Shown here: in pieces, positions 25,378 through 33,971 of the stretch
Layout: each line of letters opens with the position of its first letter
Position numbering within the stretch: position 1 is the stretch's first letter
Source of the DNA: Bittarella massiliensis (ex Durand et al. 2017)
Lineage (GTDB): Bacteria; Bacillota; Clostridia; Oscillospirales; Ruminococcaceae
Assembly (NCBI RefSeq): GCF_001486165.1
Contig: NZ_LN908977.1
Location: 629,621-693,620, forward strand
Reading direction: 5' to 3'
DNA length: 64,000 nucleotides
Notes under the pieces: model-generated
What the model was told of the DNA's origin: nothing
The model's input: only the letters and a program-made list of their open reading frames with translations
The model's database searches: none
Position numbers and translations under genes: made by a program

Positions 25378-26532
25378 TCAGGCGCCCGTCTTCAAGTAAT
25401 TGCCGAAGGTGTTTTCCAGCTGTCGCTTGACGAATTGATAGCTAAAGCCGTTCCCGGCCAGCCCGTGGGCGGCGGCCTGGCTCTCGCTCCAGTCGGCGAA
25501 GGGGACGATGTGCAGGTTGGAAAAGCGGCTACCGAACTGGGTCACCGTGGGGATGAAGGAGAGCCCCTCCACCCGGGTCTCGCCGGTCTTCATGTCCAGG
25601 ACCACGGTACAGTCCAAAAAGCCGCCGGCCATGTTGTAGTTGCCCTTCTGCGCCGAGACGAAGTTGCCCAGGGAGTAGATCACCGGCACCTGCCGCCCGT
25701 CGGCGGCCGTCAGCTCGGCGATGGGCTGCAGGACGTGGGGGTGGTGGCCCAGGATCAGGTCGGCCCCCCAGTCGGCCAGCTTCTGAGCCTCCTCTTTCTG
25801 GTAGGCGTTGGGGGTGTCCGACCCCTCGGCCCCCCAGTGGACGTTGACCACGATGAAGTCCGCCTGCTGGCGGGCCAGCTCCATCTGGCGGCGGATGGTC
25901 TCCTCGTCCTTGAGGTAGATGCCGCAGGTGTCGCCGCTGGAGCCCACGTTGGTCATCTCCATATAGCTCAAAAAGGCGAAGCGGATGCCGTTTTCCTCCC
26001 GGATGGGGATGTCGTCGTAGGACCCCCGCTCGTAGATGCCCGCCACCGTCACCGAGGGCAGGGCGTCAAAGACCCTTTTCGACTCGGCCAGCCCGGCGCT
26101 GCCCTTGTCGTACATGTGGTTGTTGGCGTAGCTGACCACGTTGAAGCCCAGCCCCTCCACCTGCCCAGCCAGCTCTTTGGGGGAGTTGAAGGCCGGGTAG
26201 CTGGAGAGGGGGTAGAGGTCGCTGGCCACCGGCACCTCCTGGTTGATGACGGCGATGTCCGCCTTGGCCACGATGGGGGCGATCTGCCGGTAGACCGGCC
26301 CGAAGTCGTGGTAGCCGCCGCTGCCCCGGGCGGCCGCCTGCTGGTAGATGACGTCGTGGATCAGGTTGTCCCCCACCGCCATCAGCCGCACCGAGAGGGT
26401 CATGTCCCGGCCGGCAAAGGCCTCCTCCATCGGGGTGGAGGGGGCGTTGGCGCTGGTGTCGCCGCCCCCGGCGCAGCCGGTGAACAAAAGGGCGCAGGCC
26501 AAGACCGCCGCCCAAATCCTGCCGTGTTTCAT
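25378..26532 (-). CDS. CapA-family lipoprotein (poly-gamma-glutamate synthesis protein-like metallophosphatase)
   Basis: A 384-residue lipoprotein. The signal ends in the lipobox LLFTGC near residue 20, so it should be attached to the outer face of the membrane. The CapA metallophosphatase-like domain shows LMAVGDNLIHD near 50, INQEVP near 95, SYANNHMYDKG near 135, VNVHWGAE near 225, GHHPHVLQP near 255 and IYSLGNF near 280. These supply the Asp, Asn and His metal ligands. The family is named from capsule and poly-gamma-glutamate operons, but no capsule synthetase is nearby, so the role may be general cell-wall polymer processing. GGGAGGAGC precedes ATG 26532. Confidence 0.88.
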   Translation of the reverse strand: MKHGRIWAAVLACALLFTGCAGGGDTSANAPSTPMEEAFAGRDMTLSVRLMAVGDNLIHDVIYQQAAARGSGGYHDFGPVYRQIAPIVAKADIAVINQEVPVASDLYPLSSYPAFNSPKELAGQVEGLGFNVVSYANNHMYDKGSAGLAESKRVFDALPSVTVAGIYERGSYDDIPIREENGIRFAFLSYMEMTNVGSSGDTCGIYLKDEETIRRQMELARQQADFIVVNVHWGAEGSDTPNAYQKEEAQKLADWGADLILGHHPHVLQPIAELTAADGRQVPVIYSLGNFVSAQKGNYNMAGGFLDCTVVLDMKTGETRVEGLSFIPTVTQFGSRFSNLHIVPFADWSESQAAAHGLAGNGFSYQFVKRQLENTFGNYLKTGA

Positions 26533-26647
26533 AGTGCTCCTCCCAAAAAGGGGAGGGCGGTTTTTGCCCGCGCGGCCGCCCTCCGGTATTTCCTCCCCAG
26601 TATAGGTCTTTTTGCGCCAAAATTCAACAATGCCCGCCATTTGCAGC

Positions 26648-26698
26648 TTGACTTTTTTCATCCAGAAGGGTACAATCAAAACTGTTTCAAATGAGACA
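26648..26698 (+). promoter_or_regulatory. Promoter and palindrome upstream of the Crp/Fnr gene
   Basis: TTGACT at 26648-26653, 17-base spacer, TACAAT at 26671-26676. Immediately downstream is TGTTTCA-AA-TGAGACA (26683-26698), an imperfect palindrome (TGTYTCA half sites) positioned over the expected start of transcription. This is where a repressing Crp/Fnr dimer would sit, so autoregulation is likely. Confidence 0.7.
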
Positions 26699-26724
26699 AT
26701 TCGCAGAGAGCAGGAGGGGAGCCA

Positions 26725-27363
26725 ATGGAGGAGAGCATCCGCGCGGTCCTGCCGGGCTGCTTTCTCTTTGCCGGCGTGCCGGAGGGGGAGGCGATGGCCG
26801 CCCTCGCGGGCTGCGGCTCCATCAGGCGGTGCGAGCGGGGGGAGGTCGTCCTCTCGCCCCAGCGGTTCACCCCCATGCTGGGGGTGGTGCTGCAGGGCCG
26901 GTTGGAGGCCCGCAACGACCACGTCCTGCTGACGGTGTTGGGGCCCGGCCGCTGCTTTGGGGTGGCGGGGCTCTGGAGCGGGGCGGAGGAGTACGTCTCC
27001 ACCGTGCGCGCCCAGAAAGAGAGCCTGCTCTACACCTTCAGCCGGGCGGACCTGACCGCCCTCTTCTCCCGCTGCCCCCAGACGCTGCAAAACTACCTGG
27101 CCTTTCTCTCCGACCGCATCGTCTTTCTCAACCAGAAAGTCGCCCTCTACTCCTGCCAGAGCGTAGAGGGGAAGGTCTATGCCTATTTTAAGCAGCAGGC
27201 GGCTGCGGGGTGCCCGCAGAAAATCAACTCCAGCGAGCTGGGAAGGCTGCTGGGGGTGGGGCGCGCCTCCCTCTACCGCGCCTTTGAGGCGCTGCAGGCC
27301 CGCGGCCTCATCCGCAAGGAGGGGAAGACGGTGACCGTCCTCCACGCCGAAGAGGTGCTGTGA
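26725..27363 (+). CDS. Crp/Fnr family transcriptional regulator
   Basis: A 212-residue regulator. Residues about 10-120 form the cyclic-nucleotide-binding-like beta barrel (RGEVVLSPQRF, VLQGRLEAR, GPGRCFGVAGLWSG). A long dimerisation helix follows (NYLAFLSDRIVFLNQKVALYS), then a C-terminal helix-turn-helix SSELGRLLGVGRASLYRAFEALQARGLI near 175-205. There are Cys residues at 12, 30 and 36 but not the four-Cys cluster of Fnr, and the cAMP-binding Arg-Ser pair is not evident, so the effector is unknown. AGGAGGGG precedes ATG 26725. It is divergent from the CapA-like operon and 111 bases upstream of an ABC importer it may control. Confidence 0.88.
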   Translation: MEESIRAVLPGCFLFAGVPEGEAMAALAGCGSIRRCERGEVVLSPQRFTPMLGVVLQGRLEARNDHVLLTVLGPGRCFGVAGLWSGAEEYVSTVRAQKESLLYTFSRADLTALFSRCPQTLQNYLAFLSDRIVFLNQKVALYSCQSVEGKVYAYFKQQAAAGCPQKINSSELGRLLGVGRASLYRAFEALQARGLIRKEGKTVTVLHAEEVL

Positions 27364-27474
27364 GCGCCGCGGCGAACGGTGATTTTTACCGGCCCCCGCC
27401 CCGGGCGGGGCGACCGGCAAAATAGAGCATTTGCCCCCGGGCAAAGAAAAATATTTGTGTGAAGAGGTGCGAGT

Positions 27475-28488
27475 ATGAAGAAACTGTTGGCACTCGCGCT
27501 GGCGTCCCTGCTCACCCTGAGCATGTTCGCCGGCTGCGGAAAAGAAAAGGGAGAGGCCGGCACCAGCGAGCCGAACGAGACCTACCAGTCGGTGGACATC
27601 AATGTGGCCGGGCTGAAAGGGCCCACCGGCATTGGCATGGTGCGGCTGATGGAGCAAAGCGCCGCCGGAGAGGCGGCGAACAAGTACACTTTTAGTCTGG
27701 CCAGCGCCCCCACCGAGATCGTCGGCAAGATCTCCTCGGGCGAGGTGGACATCGCCGCCGTCCCCACCAACCTGGCGGCCACCCTCTACCAGAAGACAAA
27801 CGGCGGGGTCAAGCTGCTGGCGGTCAACACCCTGGGGGTCCTCTACCTGCTGGAGAAGGGCGACAGCATCCACTCCGTGGCCGACTTGAAGGGCAAGACC
27901 ATCTACGCCTCCGGCCAGGGCTCCACCACCGAGTACGTCCTCAACTACCTGCTGGAGCAGGCGGGGATGACCGTCGGTGAGGACGTGAAGGTCGAGTACA
28001 AGGCCGACCACTCCGAACTGGCCGCCCTCATCGCCTCCGGCGAGGCCGACATCGCCCTGCTGCCCGAGCCCTTTGTCACCACCGTCACCTCGAAAAACGC
28101 CGACGTGCGGGTGGCCCTGGACATCACCGAGCAGTGGAAGAAGACCACCGGCGACAAGGAGCTGCCCATGGGCGGCATCATCGTCCGCACCGAATTTTTG
28201 GAGAAAAACCCCGCGGCGGTCGAGAAGTTCCTGGAGGAGTACAAGGCCTCGACCGAGTACACCGCCACCAACCTGGCGGAGACCGCCGCTCTGACCGAAA
28301 AGTACGACATCATGAAAGCCGACGTCGCCCAGAAGGCCATCCCCAACTGCAATATCGTCTACCTGGACGGCGCCGCCATGAAGGAGTCGGTCAAGAGTTT
28401 CTTCGACATCCTCTTGAAAGCCGACGCCAAATCCATAGGGGGAAAACTTCCCGATGACGCGCTCTACTACGAGAAAGCGGGCAACTAG
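27475..28488 (+). CDS. ABC transporter substrate-binding lipoprotein (NMT1/SsuA-type)
   Basis: A 337-residue exported lipoprotein; signal peptide MKKLLALALASLLTLSMFAGC with lipobox FAGC at about 21. The mature part has the type II periplasmic-binding fold of the SsuA/TauA/ThiY group: INVAGLKGPTGIGMVRLME near 45, EVDIAAVPTNLAATLY near 90, SVADLKGKTIYASGQGSTTEY near 135 and SGEADIALLPEPFV near 190. This group binds sulfonates, taurine, nitrate or thiamine precursors; the GPTG-IGMV variant is common in Clostridia with unknown ligand. It begins a three-gene importer operon with overlapping permease (35 bases) and ATPase. Confidence 0.88.
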   Translation: MKKLLALALASLLTLSMFAGCGKEKGEAGTSEPNETYQSVDINVAGLKGPTGIGMVRLMEQSAAGEAANKYTFSLASAPTEIVGKISSGEVDIAAVPTNLAATLYQKTNGGVKLLAVNTLGVLYLLEKGDSIHSVADLKGKTIYASGQGSTTEYVLNYLLEQAGMTVGEDVKVEYKADHSELAALIASGEADIALLPEPFVTTVTSKNADVRVALDITEQWKKTTGDKELPMGGIIVRTEFLEKNPAAVEKFLEEYKASTEYTATNLAETAALTEKYDIMKADVAQKAIPNCNIVYLDGAAMKESVKSFFDILLKADAKSIGGKLPDDALYYEKAGN

Positions 28489-29257
28489 CCCGCACCAAAA
28501 GAGAAGGGCCATCGCGAGCAAGGTCGGCGCCGTACTGGCGTGGGCCTTGCTCTGGTTTTTGGCCGCCCGCGCCGTGAACAAGCCGCTGCTGGTGGCCTCC
28601 CCCGGGGAGACGCTGCGGGAACTGCTCTCCCTGGCGAGGGACCCCGCCTTTTACCAGACGGTGCTGCGCTCGCTGGCGAGCATCCTGGGGGGCTTTTTCT
28701 CGGCGGTGGCCGCCGGCTGTCTGGTGGCCTGCCTCTCGCTGAAATCGACCTTTCTGCGGGCCTTTTTCGCCGTCCCCCTGGGGGTCGTCAAGGCCACGCC
28801 GGTGGCCTCCTTCATCATCCTGGCGCTGGTGTGGCTCAAGAGCAGCCACCTCTCCCTCTTCATCTCCTTTCTGATGGTCCTTCCCCTGGTGGCGGGCAAC
28901 GTCTACCAGGGGCTGGTGGAGACCGACGGCAAGCTGCTGGAGATGGGGCGGACCTTTGGCTTTGGCCGGGTGGGCCTCTGGCGGCACATCTACCTGCCCT
29001 CCGCCATGCCCTATTTTCTGGCCGCCTGCAAGACCGGCCTGGGGATGGCCTGGAAGGCGGGGGTGGCGGCGGAGGTGTTGGGGATGGTCAGCGGCACCAT
29101 CGGCCGGCAGCTCTACGACGCCAAAATCTACCTGGAGACCCCCAAGCTCTTTGCCTGGACGGCGGTGGTCATCCTCCTGAGCGTGGGGATGGAACGGCTG
29201 TTTTCCTGGCTGGTGGAGCGGTTGGGGGCGCACTGGCGGAAGAGGGAGGGCAGATAG
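28454..29257 (+). CDS. ABC transporter permease (BPD inner-membrane component)
   Basis: A 267-residue integral membrane protein with about six helices. The EAA-type coupling loop is visible as EMGRTFGFGRVGLWRHIYLPSAMPYF near residues 160-185 (G-x9-LP pattern, matching SsuC/TauC-like permeases). The N-terminus is a basic cytoplasmic tail (TRSTTRKRATSPHQKRR). It overlaps the substrate-binding gene by 35 bases and its stop directly abuts the ATPase start, so the three are translated as one unit. Confidence 0.9.
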   Translation: MTRSTTRKRATSPHQKRRAIASKVGAVLAWALLWFLAARAVNKPLLVASPGETLRELLSLARDPAFYQTVLRSLASILGGFFSAVAAGCLVACLSLKSTFLRAFFAVPLGVVKATPVASFIILALVWLKSSHLSLFISFLMVLPLVAGNVYQGLVETDGKLLEMGRTFGFGRVGLWRHIYLPSAMPYFLAACKTGLGMAWKAGVAAEVLGMVSGTIGRQLYDAKIYLETPKLFAWTAVVILLSVGMERLFSWLVERLGAHWRKREGR

Positions 29258-29923
29258 ATGTTGGTATCCTTTCAAAAGGTCTCCCTGCGGCTGGGGGAGA
29301 AGGAGGTCCTGCGGGACTTCTCACTGGATTTGCAGAACAAGGGCATCTACGGCGTTATCGGCCCCTCGGGCTGTGGCAAGACCACCCTCCTCAACCTGAT
29401 ACAGGGGTTTTTGCAGCCCGATGCGGGGGAGATCGCCCTCTTTTCTGACCGCATCAGCGCCGTCTTTCAGGAAAACCGGCTGCTGCCCTGGTACACCGTC
29501 TACCAAAACATCGCCCTGGCCGCCCGCCGCCCGGTGGGCCGGGAGGAGGTGGAGGCCCTTCTTCGCCGCCTCTGCATGCCGGGAGAACTGGACAGCCTGC
29601 CCGGCTCCCTCAGCGGGGGGATGGCCCGCCGGGTCGCCCTGGCGCGGGCCCTTCTCTCCGAAAGCGACATCCTCCTGCTGGACGAACCCTTCAAGGGGGT
29701 GGACATGGCCTGCAAGCGCCAGTGTGAAAAGACCCTGCAGGCCCTCAGCGGCGGCCGATTGACCCTGCTGGTCACCCACGACCCCGGCGAGGCGGCTGCC
29801 CTCTGCGACACCGCCATCCTGGTGGGGGGGAGCCCGCTGCGGCTGCGCCGGACCCTGCGCATCGACCCCCAGAGCCGGGGCCGCTCGGCCGAGGAGCTGC
29901 GCCGGCTGATGCTGGCGGAGTGA
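29258..29923 (+). CDS. ABC transporter ATP-binding protein
   Basis: A 221-residue ATPase with Walker A GPSGCGKTT near residue 34, a Q-loop in AVFQENRLLPW near 70, signature LSGGMARRVALARALL near 118, Walker B DILLLDEPFKG near 140 and the H-loop VTHDPGEA near 170. FQENRLLPW is typical of the nitrate/sulfonate/taurine group. It powers the importer formed with the two preceding genes. It is slightly shorter than many SsuB homologues. A terminator follows at 29946. Confidence 0.92.
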   Translation: MLVSFQKVSLRLGEKEVLRDFSLDLQNKGIYGVIGPSGCGKTTLLNLIQGFLQPDAGEIALFSDRISAVFQENRLLPWYTVYQNIALAARRPVGREEVEALLRRLCMPGELDSLPGSLSGGMARRVALARALLSESDILLLDEPFKGVDMACKRQCEKTLQALSGGRLTLLVTHDPGEAAALCDTAILVGGSPLRLRRTLRIDPQSRGRSAEELRRLMLAE

Positions 29924-29945
29924 GCCCTGCCCCCCAAAGAAAAAA

Positions 29946-29975
29946 GGACCCGGGCCAGATGGCCCGGGCTCTTTT
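29946..29975. terminator. Bidirectional terminator after ABC importer
   Basis: CCCGGGCC (29949-29956) pairs with GGCCCGGG (29961-29968), A-run upstream and CTCTTTT downstream; it separates the importer from the convergent amidohydrolase. Confidence 0.85.
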
Positions 29976-29991
29976 GTTGCGAATCTCGGTT

Positions 29992-31440
29992 TTAGCGCTT
30001 GGCGCTGGGGTCGATGACAGAGGGTTTGACCCCGGCGGGGATGGGGGGGATGTAGTGCCCGCCGTCCAGCCGGTCGCGCAGCTCCTCCTTGGCCGCCTCG
30101 ATCCACTCGGGGTGGTGTATGAGGTCGACGGCCGTTCCGGCCAGCACCTTGCCGGCGTAGAGGGTCCCCTTGTGGGCGATCGAGCTCTTGCCCTGGGCGA
30201 CCAACTGCCAGGAGTGACCCGGCGTGCCCGCGGCCATGGTGACTGCCGAAATTTGGGCGGTGGGGCAGACCCAGCTCACGTCCCCCACGTCGGTGGAGCC
30301 GGGCATGGCCGCCTCGACGTGGAAGTTGGGGACCACAAAGTCGTTGATGGGGCGGCCGCCGTGCTCCTTGGCAAAGGCGATCCCCTTGGCGCCCGCCGCC
30401 TGGGCCATGGCCATCAGGGTGTCGGACTTGCTCTCAAAACTCTTCTGCACGGCGGCGGCATAGGCGCGCTCCTCCTCGGTGTAGGAGGGGAGGGGGATCT
30501 CCCGCAGGTTGTCGTCCAGCTTTTCGGTGAGCAGGGTGTTGGGGACTAGGTTGGAACAGGCCTTGATGAACTGGGTCTCCAGCCGGGTGCCGGTCATCAG
30601 GGCCGCCCCCTTGGCGATGTCGCCCACCCGCTCGTAGATCTCCTGCACCTGCCCGGTCTTGGGGGCGCGGATGAGGTAGAGCACCTCGGAGTAGGGCTGC
30701 ACCACGTTGGGGGAGTAGCCGCCGGTGTTGGTGATGGCGTAGTGGATGCGGGCCTCGGGGATGATGTGCTCGCGCAGGAACTGCACCCCGATGTTCATCA
30801 GCTCCACCGCGTCCAGGGCGCTGCGGCCCAGGTGGGGGCAGGCGGCGGCGTGGGCGCTGACCCCGTAGTAGCGGTAGCAGATCTGGTAGTTTGCCAGGGA
30901 GCTTGCGCTGTTGGCGGCGTTGGTGTCGCCGGGGTGCCAGGTCAGGGCGCAATCCAACTCGTCAAAGACCCCGTCCCGGGCCATGAAGGCCTTGCCGGAA
31001 CCGCCCTCCTCCCCCGGGCAGCCGTAGTAGACGACAGTGCCGGGGAGGTGGCTTTCGGCCAGGTAGGCCTTGACGGCCGAGGCTGCGGCCAGGGAGCCGA
31101 CCCCCAGCAGGTTGTGGCCGCAGCCGTGCCCGGGCGCGCCTTCGCACAGGGGGGTCTTTGCAAAGGTGTCGGGCTGCTGGCTGAGGCCGGAGAGGGCGTC
31201 GAATTCCCCCAGAAAGCCGATGACCGGCTTCCCCTCGCCCCAGCGGCCGAGAAAGGCGGTCTCGATGCCGGCGACCCCTCGCTCGACGGCGAACCCCTCC
31301 TCTTCCAGCGCCTGGCAGAGGACCTCGGCGGACCGGCGCTCCTGAAAGGCGGTCTCGGGGCAGTCCCAGACGGCGTCGCTCCAGGCGGCCAGCCGCTGGG
31401 CCATCCCGTCGATATGGGAACAGAGTGCGGATTTGTCCAT
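29992..31440 (-). CDS. M20-family amidohydrolase (AbgB-like)
   Basis: A 482-residue cytosolic metallo-amidohydrolase most like p-aminobenzoyl-glutamate hydrolase subunit B and related aminoacylases. Metal-site motifs in order: APGHGCGHNLLGVGS near residue 105, GCPGEEGGSGKAFMARDG near 140 (catalytic Glu-Glu), ALTWHPGDTN near 165 and GTPGHSWQL near 420. A dimerisation domain lies between roughly 185 and 310. ATG 31440 follows AGAAGGAGG. The AbgA partner subunit is absent nearby, so it may act alone on N-acyl amino acids or dipeptides. It is convergent with the ABC importer. Confidence 0.85.
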   Translation of the reverse strand: MDKSALCSHIDGMAQRLAAWSDAVWDCPETAFQERRSAEVLCQALEEEGFAVERGVAGIETAFLGRWGEGKPVIGFLGEFDALSGLSQQPDTFAKTPLCEGAPGHGCGHNLLGVGSLAAASAVKAYLAESHLPGTVVYYGCPGEEGGSGKAFMARDGVFDELDCALTWHPGDTNAANSASSLANYQICYRYYGVSAHAAACPHLGRSALDAVELMNIGVQFLREHIIPEARIHYAITNTGGYSPNVVQPYSEVLYLIRAPKTGQVQEIYERVGDIAKGAALMTGTRLETQFIKACSNLVPNTLLTEKLDDNLREIPLPSYTEEERAYAAAVQKSFESKSDTLMAMAQAAGAKGIAFAKEHGGRPINDFVVPNFHVEAAMPGSTDVGDVSWVCPTAQISAVTMAAGTPGHSWQLVAQGKSSIAHKGTLYAGKVLAGTAVDLIHHPEWIEAAKEELRDRLDGGHYIPPIPAGVKPSVIDPSAKR

Positions 31441-31598
31441 GGTGGTGTTCCTCCTTCTCTCTTTCAATTGTCTCCATTATAGCACCAACGGCGGGCCCTG
31501 GGGGGAGGGGAGGCCGCCAAAAATCGACGGGGAGATATGGCGAACTTGCCAAGGCCCCCCCGGCGGGAGTAAGATAGGATACAGGAGGTGTATTGTCT

Positions 31599-32147
31599 GT
31601 GAAGATCTTGCTTTTGACCGGCAGTCCCCACAAGAAGGGGACCACCGCCGCCCTGGCGTCCGCCTTTGACCGGGGCGCTGCCGAGGCGGGCCACCAGCTG
31701 ACCCGCTTTGACACCGCTTTTATGAAGATCGCCCCCTGTCTGGGCTGTGACCACTGCCGCAAAAACGGGGGCCGCTGTGTCCACGGGGACGGGATGGAGG
31801 AGATCCTGCCCGCCCTTCTGGAGGCCGACCTGGTCGTCCTGGTGACCCCCCTCTACTACTTTGGGATGAGCGCCCAGTTGAAGGCGGTCATCGACCGGTT
31901 TTACGCCGTCAACGCCGCCTTGCGGCAGAGCCCCAAAAAGGCGCTGCTGCTGGCTGCCAGCGGGGACGACGAGCCCGGGGTGATGGAGGCGCTGGTGCTG
32001 CACTACCAGGCGGTGCTCAGCTACCTGCACTGGGAGGATTGCGGCATGTTGCTCGCCCGGGGGATGTCCACCCCTGAGGACCTGGCAGGCACCCCCTACC
32101 TGTCGCAGGCGGAGGAGATGGGCCGCCGCCCCCTGGGGGAGCGGTAA
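31599..32147 (+). CDS. Flavodoxin-fold NAD(P)H-dependent FMN reductase family protein
   Basis: A 182-residue flavoprotein. The N-terminal GSPHKKGTTAALA loop binds FMN phosphate. It is followed by the Cys-rich APCLGCDHCRKNGGRC segment (CxxCxxC-like) seen in iron-sulfur flavoproteins and multimeric flavodoxin WrbA-like proteins, and by TPLYYFGMSAQLKAVIDRFY near 90. GTG 31599 sits ten bases after AGGAGG; TTG 31593 is an alternative at four bases. The enzyme probably reduces quinones, nitro compounds or other electron acceptors. It is divergent from the amidohydrolase and is a single-gene unit with its own terminator. Confidence 0.85.
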   Translation: MKILLLTGSPHKKGTTAALASAFDRGAAEAGHQLTRFDTAFMKIAPCLGCDHCRKNGGRCVHGDGMEEILPALLEADLVVLVTPLYYFGMSAQLKAVIDRFYAVNAALRQSPKKALLLAASGDDEPGVMEALVLHYQAVLSYLHWEDCGMLLARGMSTPEDLAGTPYLSQAEEMGRRPLGER

Positions 32148-32153
32148 GAGAAA

Positions 32154-32203
32154 AAAAGAGCGCGCCGCACCGGCTGTTCTGCCGGGGGCGGCGCGCTCTT
32201 TTT
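32154..32203. terminator. Bidirectional terminator between flavoprotein and PPK2 gene
   Basis: AAAGAGCGCGCCGC pairs with GCGGCGCGCTCTTT, with an inner CCGG/CCGG-containing loop, A-run and T-run flanks. Confidence 0.92.
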
Positions 32204-32206
32204 GCG

Positions 32207-33700
32207 CTATTTCAGCCGGTTTTCGATGGCGGCGATGAGGGTCTGCAGGGCCTTGATGCGGGCGAACTTCTTGTCGTTTGACTCCACCACCGTCCAGGGG
32301 GCGAAATCGGTGGAGGTGAACTGCAGCATGTCGTTGACCGCCGCCTCGTGCTGGTCCCACTTCTCCCGGTTGCGCCAGTCCTCGTCGGTGATCTTCCAGC
32401 GCTTTTCGGGGGTGTTCTGCCGGTCCTCGAACCGGCGCAGCTGCTCGTCCTTATCGATTTGCAGCCAGAACTTGACGATGACGGCGCCCCAGTCGGTGAG
32501 CTCCTTTTCAAACTCGTTGATCTCGTCGTAGGCCCGGGCCCAGTCGGCGGGGGTGCAGAAGCCCTCGACCCGCTCCACCATCACCCGCCCGTACCAGGTG
32601 CGGTCAAAGATGGTGATGTGCCCCCGCTTGGGCAGCCGGGTCCAGAACCGCCAGAGGAAGTGGCGGCCCAACTCCTCTTTGGAGGGGGCGGCGATGGGGA
32701 CCACCTCGTACCCGCGGGGGTCGAGGGCGGCGGCCACCCGCTTGATGTTGCCCCCCTTGCCGGCCGCGTCCCACCCCTCGTAGGCGACGATGACCGGGAT
32801 CTGCTCCTTGTAGAGGAGCCCGTGCAGCTTTTTCAGCTTGGCTTGGCACTTCTTCAGCTCTTCCTTGTAGATGGTGGGCTCCAGGGTGCGGTTGAGGTCG
32901 ATGTCGCAGAGTTTTGGCGTCTCCACCAATGGAAAGCGGCTGGCGGGGATGCCGCCCTGGTAGGCGGTGGCCTGCGCGTCCCGCTCCGGCCGCTGGGCGA
33001 TGGCCCGGCTGATCTCCTTGACCAGGGTCTGGTAGATGTCCGCCATGGCCACGTTGCGGTCCTCGCTGGCAATCACCCGCCAGGGGGCGCAGGGGGTGTC
33101 GGTCTGCTCCAACATCTCGTCGTAGATCTGGTAGAGGTCGTCGTAGCGGCGGTTTCTCTTCCAATCGGTCTTGGTGACACGCCAGCGGGTCGCCTTGCTC
33201 TCCTCCAGGGCGGAGAGCCGCTTTTTCTGCTCCTTCTGGCTGATGTGCAGGAAAAACTTGATGATCAGGTAGCCGTTGTCGGTGAGGGTGCGCTCGAAGT
33301 GGTTGATCTCCTCGATGCGGCGGGCCAGCTCTTTTTTGGGGAGGGCATTTTCCAGCCGGGCGGTGGACACCTCCTGGTACCAGCTGCGGTCGAAGATGGA
33401 GAACTCTCCGGCGATGGGGAGTTTCTGCCAAAACCGCCAGAGGAAGGGGTGGCGGGCCTCGGTCTCGTCTGGGTCGACGGTGGAGTAGACCTTGAAGCCG
33501 CGGGGGTCCAGGTTGAGGATGACGTCGGAAATCTTGCTGCCCTTGCCGGCGGCGCTCCACCCCTCAAAGAGGATGATGACCGGCACCTTGGCCTCCTTCA
33601 TCTGCTGTTGCAGGGCGGAGAGGCGGGGCTTGAGCTGTCCCGCAATGGCCTTGTACTCCTCCTTCATCATGATCTTTTTTAGGTTGACCTTTTCCAGCAT
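32207..33700 (-). CDS. Polyphosphate:AMP phosphotransferase (tandem PPK2 domains)
   Basis: A 497-residue cytosolic enzyme composed of two PPK2 kinase domains. Each domain has a Walker A loop (FEGWSAAGKGSKI near residue 48; YEGWDAAGKGGNI near 305) and a lid/Walker B segment (IFDRSWYQEV near 105; IFDRTWYGRV near 365) with conserved LWRFWQKLP/LWRFWTRLP before it. The two-domain layout is that of class II PPK2 (PAP), which uses polyphosphate to phosphorylate AMP to ADP. In characterised members the C-terminal domain is catalytic. CAGGAGG precedes ATG 33700. It is divergent from purine nucleoside phosphorylase. Confidence 0.92.
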   Translation of the reverse strand: MLEKVNLKKIMMKEEYKAIAGQLKPRLSALQQQMKEAKVPVIILFEGWSAAGKGSKISDVILNLDPRGFKVYSTVDPDETEARHPFLWRFWQKLPIAGEFSIFDRSWYQEVSTARLENALPKKELARRIEEINHFERTLTDNGYLIIKFFLHISQKEQKKRLSALEESKATRWRVTKTDWKRNRRYDDLYQIYDEMLEQTDTPCAPWRVIASEDRNVAMADIYQTLVKEISRAIAQRPERDAQATAYQGGIPASRFPLVETPKLCDIDLNRTLEPTIYKEELKKCQAKLKKLHGLLYKEQIPVIVAYEGWDAAGKGGNIKRVAAALDPRGYEVVPIAAPSKEELGRHFLWRFWTRLPKRGHITIFDRTWYGRVMVERVEGFCTPADWARAYDEINEFEKELTDWGAVIVKFWLQIDKDEQLRRFEDRQNTPEKRWKITDEDWRNREKWDQHEAAVNDMLQFTSTDFAPWTVVESNDKKFARIKALQTLIAAIENRLK

Positions 33701-33971
33701 GACGGCACCTCCTGGCTGTTTGAAAAAGCGAATAATATTTTTTTGTATATTGGCTATATTTTAGCACTTTTGCCTCTTGGATACAAGGGAAATTGAGAGG
33801 GTGGGCCATTTTCGGCCGCCCCTGCAGAGGGAGGGGGGAATATACACAAATTTTCCAGTGAAAATGCACGGGAACGCCAAATCGCGGCAAGGCAGATTGC
33901 CACCGGCAAAAAAGAAGGGTATCATGGAAAAAAGCGCCGTGAGGCGCAGCCGAAAGGGGTTGTCTGTTGAC

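Noticed and set aside
26533-28581. Upstream extension of the CapA-like gene into a giant minus-strand frame
   Set aside because: The extension runs through the Crp/Fnr and ABC genes and their promoters; the lipoprotein signal and ribosome site at 26532 fix the real start.
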